From assembly GCF_900177325.1 (NCBI RefSeq), contig NZ_FXBL01000003.1, forward strand, positions 124,001 through 188,000: a DNA stretch of 64,000 bases, written 5' to 3'. Numbering within the stretch: position 1 is the stretch's first letter; each line of letters begins with the position of its first letter. Below the pieces are notes generated by a model. It saw only the letters and a program-made list of their open reading frames with translations. It ran no database searches and was not told the origin of the DNA. Position numbers and translations under genes: made by a program. Of the stretch, positions 59,116-64,000 are shown in pieces. Origin of the DNA: Mesorhizobium australicum. Lineage in GTDB: Bacteria; Pseudomonadota; Alphaproteobacteria; Rhizobiales; Rhizobiaceae.

Positions 59116-59414
59116 TGGCACGCCCAACCCGTGTCTACACCATCGAATACGTCGCCACGCTGATAGGCGAGAACCTCGAACTCCTCCAGGAAATCACCGG
59201 CAATTCGGAGAACATCGACTACGGCGAGATGATCCATGTCCACGACGGAAGCGAAGAGGGCATCACTACCTTCACCGACCGAGGCATCGAAAGCCTGAAG
59301 GAGTTCCTCGCAGACGTACGGACCTGGGACGGCGGTGTGCGACAGTTCCTCGCGGATTCCCAATGCGATCCGGGAATGATCAAGCGCGTCATGGCAGACA
59401 AACCAAATTCCTGA
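59115..59414 (+). CDS. Small passenger protein of the second IS66 element
   Basis: The 99-aa acidic protein (MARPTRVYTIEYVATLIGEN) contains LELLQEITGNSENIDYGEMI and GGVRQFLADSQCDPGMIKRV. It is of a type often found behind IS66 tnpC and has no known function. Its ATG shares a base with the tnpC stop (TGATGG). Confidence 0.8.
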   Translation: MARPTRVYTIEYVATLIGENLELLQEITGNSENIDYGEMIHVHDGSEEGITTFTDRGIESLKEFLADVRTWDGGVRQFLADSQCDPGMIKRVMADKPNS

Positions 59415-59502
59415 TCTCTCGCGGTCTTGGCCGGATGGATACGGAAAGCGAGGAACGCCCGCGCTTTATATTGCGCTTCCCGACCGTCGAAGCCCGAGCC
59501 GC

Positions 59503-59745
59503 ATGCTAAACCATAGACCTATATGGCGCTGCTTCACCGGACCAGTCCTCGGCCACGCACACGTCAGCGACACCTACTGGTATCTGCAGGCAACGCGAGA
59601 TCCTGATGGTGCAGATCGCGGCGGCCGGGGAGCCTTTGCACCAAGGAGCCGTCACATGACCGCGCTGGCTCCTCATCTCTCAGCGTTCTTACGGAAGCAC
59701 CTACCGCACGAGCGGCGGGCGAGCCAACACACCTGTGAGGCTTAG
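59503..59745 (+). pseudogene. Tandem tyrosine-recombinase remnant (RIT-like element)
   Basis: VLGHAHVSDTYWYLQATRD is the C-terminal active-site box of a tyrosine recombinase with the nucleophile Tyr. A second gene begins at ATG 59656, MTALAPHLSAFLRKHLPHER and ASQHTCEA, the N terminus of another recombinase, and is cut after about 29 codons. Adjacent, end-to-start recombinase genes are typical of recombinase-in-trio elements. Only the junction of two of the three genes is left. Confidence 0.7.
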
Positions 59746-59838
59746 GGAAGATGCCTTCCGGATCGGCGCCCGACAGCGTGAACTCGTGTTGTCCAACGTC
59801 CGTAGTCCCAGCGCGACGGTTAGTGCAGTGTCAAACGC

Positions 59839-60705
59839 TCAATACCAGTCGGGCGTGTGGCGACTGCCGAGCATTTCACCGTAGGTATCGATACGACGAT
59901 CGCGGAGCACTTGATTGAAAGCGTTGCGCCGGGCGTCTGCGAGATTGACTGTGGCGATAAGCACTTCCTCTTTATCCTGACTCGCCGGACCGGCGACCGG
60001 CCAACCGCTGTGGCCGGCGATCAGGCTCTGGCCAATGAACGGCTGACCGCGTTCGGTGCCGATACGATCTGCGGCTGCAACGAATACCGAATTGCTGTGC
60101 GCAGCTGCCATCACAAGGATGTTGGCCATGGCTTGGCTCTTCGGATCCTGCCCCGGGATCGGCACCCAGTTGGTCGGTACGCAAATTATTTCCGCGCCTT
60201 GCAACGCAGAAAGCCTGAAACATTCAGGGAACCAACAGTCATAACAGATGTGACAACTGATGCGCCCGAGGGGTGTATCGAACACCGGGAAACCAAGGTT
60301 ACCTGGCGAGAAGTATAACACTTCGTCCCCCCATAGATGCATCTTGCGGTAGCGCCCAATCACACCATCGGGTCCGAGGATTACCGCCGAGTTGTAAAGC
60401 TTCTCACCATCGCGTTCGACGATGCCGGCTACTAGGTGCATACCCAGCCGATTGGCGGCACGACACCATGCCTCGGTCGACGATCCTGCCGGAATCAGTT
60501 CCGCCAGCGATCGCGCCTCAGCACGCGTCTGAAAGACATAGCCGGTATTGCACAGCTCCGGCAATACCATAAGATTTGCCCCCTTCGCAGCAGCCTTTTC
60601 CATTAGCGTAATGCTGCGCGTCACATTCGTCTCGATCGCACCGAAGCTCGGTTCCATCTGGCCGACGGCGACGGTGACCTCGGCTTCTTTGTTCCGTTTC
60701 GACAT
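59839..60705 (-). CDS. Nitrilase-superfamily carbon-nitrogen hydrolase
   Basis: The 288-aa enzyme has the Glu-Lys-Cys triad of the superfamily: Glu in NLMVLPELCNTGYVF, Lys in VIGRYRKMHLWGDE and Cys in ISCHICYDCWFPECFR. It would hydrolyse an amide, carbamoyl compound or nitrile in the cytoplasm; the subgroup resembles aliphatic amidase or N-carbamoyl hydrolases, but the substrate is open. It is the last gene of the minus-strand operon that starts with amiC/amiR-like genes, which supports an amide substrate. A large stem-loop lies in its leader. Confidence 0.88.
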   Translation of the reverse strand: MSKRNKEAEVTVAVGQMEPSFGAIETNVTRSITLMEKAAAKGANLMVLPELCNTGYVFQTRAEARSLAELIPAGSSTEAWCRAANRLGMHLVAGIVERDGEKLYNSAVILGPDGVIGRYRKMHLWGDEVLYFSPGNLGFPVFDTPLGRISCHICYDCWFPECFRLSALQGAEIICVPTNWVPIPGQDPKSQAMANILVMAAAHSNSVFVAAADRIGTERGQPFIGQSLIAGHSGWPVAGPASQDKEEVLIATVNLADARRNAFNQVLRDRRIDTYGEMLGSRHTPDWY

Positions 60706-60759
60706 TAGCTCACCAAAATGGCTTTTCCAAAACGCTACTCAGTCTGCAGACGCAGCGAA

Positions 60760-60814
60760 ACTGGATGGGTGCCACCCGTTCGCATAGTCATTCATCCGGG
60801 GCACCCGATCCAGT
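60760..60814 (-). promoter_or_regulatory. Leader stem-loop in front of the nitrilase gene
   Basis: ACTGGATGGGTGCC (60760-60773) and GGCACCCGATCCAGT (60800-60814) pair over 14 bp with a single bulge around a 26-base loop. On the minus-strand RNA this lies 55 bases before the nitrilase start. An ANTAR regulator encoded in the same operon makes an RNA target plausible, but there is no U-run to prove a terminator. Confidence 0.55.
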
Positions 60815-60844
60815 CCGGAAATTTTGCGCCCGGCAAGTCGCCGA

Positions 60845-61446
60845 CTAGATACTACCTGTGACGATTGCGACACCCGCAACCGCGGCAAGGCCCCCTGCTA
60901 CACGGACTAAGGTTTCTCCGCGGGATCCGACTTTGCTGGCGGCGATCAGGCCAAGCGCCAGGCCGCAGGCATGCAGCAGCGCCGTCGCAATGATGAAGCC
61001 GGCGCCGTAGGCAAGGCCAGCGACGGTTTCTGGCATCTCGGCGCCATGGGCGTAGCCGTGGAAGAGGGCAAAGATGCCGACCAGCGCCATGGCTACGGCA
61101 ATCACGATCCTGAAGCCAAGCGCGACTGCGGCGCCGAGCACAACGATCGACAGGCCGATGCCAAGCTCGACGAAGGGCACAGGGATGCCAGCGAAACCGA
61201 TGGCGCCGCCGATGGCCATGACCGAAACGAACGCAGCCGGCACCAGCGACAGCGGCATCCGCCCAACTGGGCAGCGAGCAGGCCGACCATGACCATGGCG
61301 AGCACGTGGTCGACGCCGCCGATCGGATGCCAGAAGCCGTGTGCGACTCCGCCGATGTCGCCGACCCCGACATGGGGGCTGGCAATCATCGAGCTGGCAG
61401 CAAGCATGGCCATTGCGGCCAATGCGGTAATCGGAGTTCTTTCCAT
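60845..61446 (-). pseudogene. hupE: HupE/UreJ-type membrane protein, one frameshift
   Basis: The start (MERTPITALAAMAMLAASSM as leader, then HPIGGVDHVLAMVMVGLLAA with the metal-binding HPxxGxDH) is in one frame. From about 61260 the rest (MPLSLVPAAFVSVMAIGGAI, FHGYAHGAEMPETVAGLAYG, ATALLHACGLALGLIAASKV) is in another. One base change in the stretch after LLAAQLGG would restore a protein of about 200 aa. HupE/UreJ proteins are nickel permease-like. Either the gene is dead or the base is a sequencing error. Confidence 0.85.
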
Positions 61447-61594
61447 CTTCAGTCTCCTTGCATTCGGGTTGTTGCCGGTAATATGACTGTTGCCTCTTAC
61501 TTTCGGCGTGGTGTCGGCAGCACCCCGAAGGCCGCCTCCACGGAGAGCGCAAAGGCGTTCGAGTTCGCGCTGTTGTGGGATCAAACTGATTCGA

Positions 61595-63154
61595 TCAAAG
61601 GTTTGAATCCGTCCATACATTCTTGAACGAATGCCAATTCTGCCTTGGATTGCTAAAACCTTTAACCCGGGGGTGATAGCAGACAGAGCCACGTCGCAAA
61701 GTCAGCATTGGCAGGACCGGCAGATCGTCCATGATCAATGCGTGGGCCTCTCGATACAGCTGGCTTCGTTGATCGCCACTCTGGGCTTGCCGAGCTTTGT
61801 CTAGCAAGCGATCTACGGCGGAATTGGAGTAATATCCTGCATTGAACCCAAACGGCGAAGTGTTCCGGGAATGCAGCACCTGCTCCAGCCAGACATCGCA
61901 GGACATGCCCCAGCTCATCTGCGAGACGCCTGCGCCATCCGGCAACCCGGATCGCCATTCGTTGCAGTAGAAAACCCAGTCTTCTGTCCGCACAATCTCT
62001 GCACCGAATCCAATCGCCTCAAGATTCCTCGCCAGATGCTCGCAAATACGGACGGGCATGAGCTGGCCGGATCCTGCGTTGGCCGTCACGATGCGCAATC
62101 GCCAGCCTGGGGGGACGCCTGCTTCCGCCAACAGCTGCCGGGCACGCTCGGGATCGTATCGGTAGGGAAAATTGTACCCCCCATCGAAGGCCGGTGAAGC
62201 GGGCGGCAGCATGCCGGACGCGACGGCCGTGTGTCCGCGGAAAATGTCGTGGCTCAGCCTGTCCCGGTCGACCGCATGCGCTATGGCGTGACGCACTCGA
62301 ACGTCGCTGAGGACCGGATCGCGCATGTTGAAAATGAAATACCAGACATAGGGTACCTGGCCTTCGAGGACGACAAATCCACGCCGTTCTAATTTGTCGA
62401 GATCGCTCCCCTCTAGGCCGTAGGCCAGATCGGCATCACCATTGAGCAATGCGTTGTACCGATCTTCAAGGTTTGGATACGGCTTGAACTCAATACCTTT
62501 GAGCTTGGGCAAACCACCCCAGTAATCCTCATTCCGCCGCAGCCGAACGCCACTGCCGAAAGGTGTTGAAAAGCGATTGTCAAAACGAAAGGGGCCGGTG
62601 CCCGGCGCATGGTCGGCAATGCCTGAGTTGCCAAGCTTTTTTAGAGCCTCTGGACTGATGAAGACATGCGCACCCGGTGCGTCCTCCTGTGTCATGTAGC
62701 GGAGGAACTCCGGAAATGGCTCCTTTAGCGTGAGTAGGATCGAAAATGGCCCCAAGACTTCCACGGACTTCAATGCTTCAAGTCCAATCCGGTTGTAATC
62801 CGCCGCCACTGGCGAATATTGAGGCGCCTCAGGATTCCACATGCGGTCAATGTTGAACCGCACGGCCTCCGCATCAAGCCGGGTGCCATCGTGGAACCGA
62901 ACATGCTCCCGCAGACGAAACAAATATTGCAGTCCGTTGCTGGAAACCTCGACTGAAGTGGCAAGCGCTGGGATAAGCCGCGTCGGACTGGCTACTTCAT
63001 CCTCCAGATCGTCCTCGTACAGGCTCTCGAACATCTGCTGGACAACTCTGCCTGTATTCCAACCGCCAAACGATGCGGGCGGATCGATCGCGTCCACCTC
63101 CCAGTCAAGGGCGACGCGAAGAACAGAGTCAGGGGCGCTTTCCGGTGCCGTCAT
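61595..63154 (-). CDS. Family 5 solute-binding protein without a signal peptide, amiR-linked
   Basis: The 519-aa protein starts MTAPESAPDSVLRVALDWEV right behind an AAGGAGATATC ribosome site, with no hydrophobic leader. It has AIDPPASFGGWNTGRVVQQM, YMTQEDAPGAHVFISPEALK, APGTGPFRFDNRFSTPFGSG and LSDVRVRHAIAHAVDRDRLS. These blocks are shared with the protein at 26105-27658. Its start overlaps the amiR-like stop by 4 bp. No permease or ATPase is in this operon. A cytoplasmic ligand-sensing role is possible; a trans-acting transporter subunit is the alternative. Confidence 0.88.
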   Translation of the reverse strand: MTAPESAPDSVLRVALDWEVDAIDPPASFGGWNTGRVVQQMFESLYEDDLEDEVASPTRLIPALATSVEVSSNGLQYLFRLREHVRFHDGTRLDAEAVRFNIDRMWNPEAPQYSPVAADYNRIGLEALKSVEVLGPFSILLTLKEPFPEFLRYMTQEDAPGAHVFISPEALKKLGNSGIADHAPGTGPFRFDNRFSTPFGSGVRLRRNEDYWGGLPKLKGIEFKPYPNLEDRYNALLNGDADLAYGLEGSDLDKLERRGFVVLEGQVPYVWYFIFNMRDPVLSDVRVRHAIAHAVDRDRLSHDIFRGHTAVASGMLPPASPAFDGGYNFPYRYDPERARQLLAEAGVPPGWRLRIVTANAGSGQLMPVRICEHLARNLEAIGFGAEIVRTEDWVFYCNEWRSGLPDGAGVSQMSWGMSCDVWLEQVLHSRNTSPFGFNAGYYSNSAVDRLLDKARQAQSGDQRSQLYREAHALIMDDLPVLPMLTLRRGSVCYHPRVKGFSNPRQNWHSFKNVWTDSNL

Positions 63155-63768
63155 GATATCTCCTTCGGGTTTATATCAGAAATCGGATCCCGCAACCCGG
63201 CCGCAGCCAGAACTTGGTCGGCGATGTGGGTCATCGATGCGTGTCCTTCCAGGGACCAGCGCCGGATGAGTTGATACGCTTGCTCTTCGCTGATCGATCG
63301 CTCGGCGGCGAGGTGCCGGACCGCATTATTCACCACGCGACGCGATCGCAGGGTTTCTTCCAGCTTCGCGATCTTGCTGTTCTGCCGGCGTTCAAATCGG
63401 TATCGCGAACTTGCAACCGTCAACGTCGACAAAATCCCAAAGGGGTGGATGGGCTTGCCGATGATGGCTTGCACGTCCGCTTCAAGGAGTTCGCGGACGA
63501 CCGTGGGGCTCTCATACTCGACGATGCCTATAAGGGCGCCATCGCGATCCCGTTTCAGGTCGCTCACATTGAGGGAAGAGTGCCCGCCGAAGGTGCAGAA
63601 GACGACATCGGCATCAGCCGGCCAACGATCGGGTACCGGCCACAGGGTGTCGACTTGGCATCCGATCCGCTTCAAGTGCCGAACAAGTTCATCACAGACC
63701 GAATCCGGCGGATGGATCACACATGCTCGAAGGTTCCGCAATTCACGAATCAACGCCTCACCGGACAT
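63151..63768 (-). CDS. amiR: AmiR-like ANTAR-domain RNA-binding antiterminator
   Basis: From ATG 63768 (MSGEALIRELRNLRACVIHP) the 205-aa protein has a receiver-like N-terminal domain without a clear phospho-Asp pocket, a coiled coil (RYRFERRQNSKIAKLEETLR) and a C-terminal ANTAR domain (VRHLAAERSISEEQAYQLIR). This is the build of AmiR, which in Pseudomonas is released from AmiC by short amides and prevents leader termination of the amidase gene. It overlaps the amiC-like gene by 11 bp and the binding-protein gene by 4 bp. The longer frame start at 63819 lies inside amiC. Confidence 0.88.
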   Translation of the reverse strand: MSGEALIRELRNLRACVIHPPDSVCDELVRHLKRIGCQVDTLWPVPDRWPADADVVFCTFGGHSSLNVSDLKRDRDGALIGIVEYESPTVVRELLEADVQAIIGKPIHPFGILSTLTVASSRYRFERRQNSKIAKLEETLRSRRVVNNAVRHLAAERSISEEQAYQLIRRWSLEGHASMTHIADQVLAAAGLRDPISDINPKEIS

Positions 63769-64000
63769 TGTCGATTTCCTCGTATCCGTGATCCCGGTCG
63801 ATGCGGCCGAGGCCCACATAGTTCACAAGGTACGGGTCCGGTTTCATCGCCCTCTTGAACTCCGCGACGACCCCGAATTGCCGCCCCGCCTCCGTCATGC
63901 CGATTCTAGGCCAGAGGTAGGTATGGCTGTTGTCCGGATCGACCATGACCACGCCCTGGGGAGCCGAGATCTCGAGGCCGAGCACCTCCGTGCGAAGCCG
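63758..64000 (-). CDS. amiC: AmiC/UrtA-like ligand-binding protein, C-terminal end (cut by window)
   Basis: The last 80 codons are visible: LGLEISAPQGVVMVDPDNSH, TYLWPRIGMTEAGRQFGVVA and KPDPYLVNYVGLGRIDRDHG. This is the C-terminal fold of the branched-chain/amide-type binding family to which UrtA and AmiC belong. Being in front of an amiR-like gene it is probably the cytoplasmic amide sensor AmiC. The frame is open at the window edge; the N terminus, and any signal peptide, cannot be seen. Confidence 0.75.
   Translation of the reverse strand, partial: RLRTEVLGLEISAPQGVVMVDPDNSHTYLWPRIGMTEAGRQFGVVAEFKRAMKPDPYLVNYVGLGRIDRDHGYEEIDNVR

Larger units (their letters stand above)
56642..59414 (+). 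mobile_element. Second IS66-family element with passenger gene (ends not determined)
   Basis: tnpA, tnpB, tnpC and a small coupled gene follow each other on the plus strand in the IS66 order. The terminal inverted repeats and target duplication could not be identified, so the given limits are those of the genes. The element separates the serine-cycle cluster from the amide operon. Confidence 0.85.

Overview
The window reads as high-GC DNA from an alphaproteobacterium of the Hyphomicrobiales (rhizobial) type. The fused tungsten-type formate dehydrogenase, the serine-cycle operon, glutathione-dependent formaldehyde genes, rhizobial IS66/IS3/IS5/IS630/IS21 elements and a ScpB-like remnant all fit a facultative methylotroph. 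The species cannot be named from sequence alone. The density of mobile elements and gene fragments suggests an accessory region: a plasmid or a genomic island.

Layout. 1-5.3 kb: gene debris (ScpB-like fragment) and a GlxA-type regulator cut in two by an IS66 element; the 8-bp target duplication is visible and the reading frame is restored exactly on excision. 5.4-9.8 kb: a membrane protein and a copper module (cueR, copA, a secreted DUF305 protein with two MerR-type operators). 9.8-16.6 kb: a complete Tn3-family mercury transposon (tnpA, tnpR, merR, merT, merP, merF, merA) with 38-bp inverted repeats, which truncates a ParB-like gene. 16.6-18.9 kb: debris (NRPS fragment), a cupin gene and a strikingly AT-rich stretch. 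18.9-25.3 kb: a one-carbon entry block with a PxpA/YcsF-like gene, a GcvT-like folate-dependent methyl/aminomethyl transferase, an IS3 element, glutathione-dependent formaldehyde dehydrogenase, a broken S-formylglutathione hydrolase and Gfa. 25.5-33.3 kb: an IS3 remnant and a complete peptide/opine-type ABC importer with two binding proteins, one lacking a signal peptide. 33.4-38.95 kb: a nest of five or more insertion sequences. 39-56.3 kb: one long minus-strand cluster, sga-mcl-mtkA-mtkB-hprA-gck-(folC fragment)-ppc-glyA-(LuxR pseudogene)-fdhB-fdhA, giving almost all serine-cycle enzymes plus formate oxidation. 56.6-59.8 kb: a second IS66 element and a tyrosine-recombinase remnant. 59.8-64 kb: a minus-strand amide/nitrile-type operon, amiC-like (cut by the window end), amiR-like, a signal-less binding protein, a frameshifted hupE and a nitrilase-superfamily hydrolase.

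How it fits together (inference): an N- or O-methylated or amide substrate is imported or sensed (ABC system, AmiC/AmiR), its C1 unit is released to folate or as formaldehyde, formaldehyde is oxidised through glutathione to formate and by Fdh to CO2, and methylene-tetrahydrofolate is assimilated by GlyA and the serine cycle. No methanol, methylamine or halomethane dehydrogenase and no mtdA/fch/ftfL genes are in the window, so the primary substrate is unknown. Pseudogenes for S-formylglutathione hydrolase, the LuxR regulator, FolC and HupE show the island is decaying or recently rearranged.
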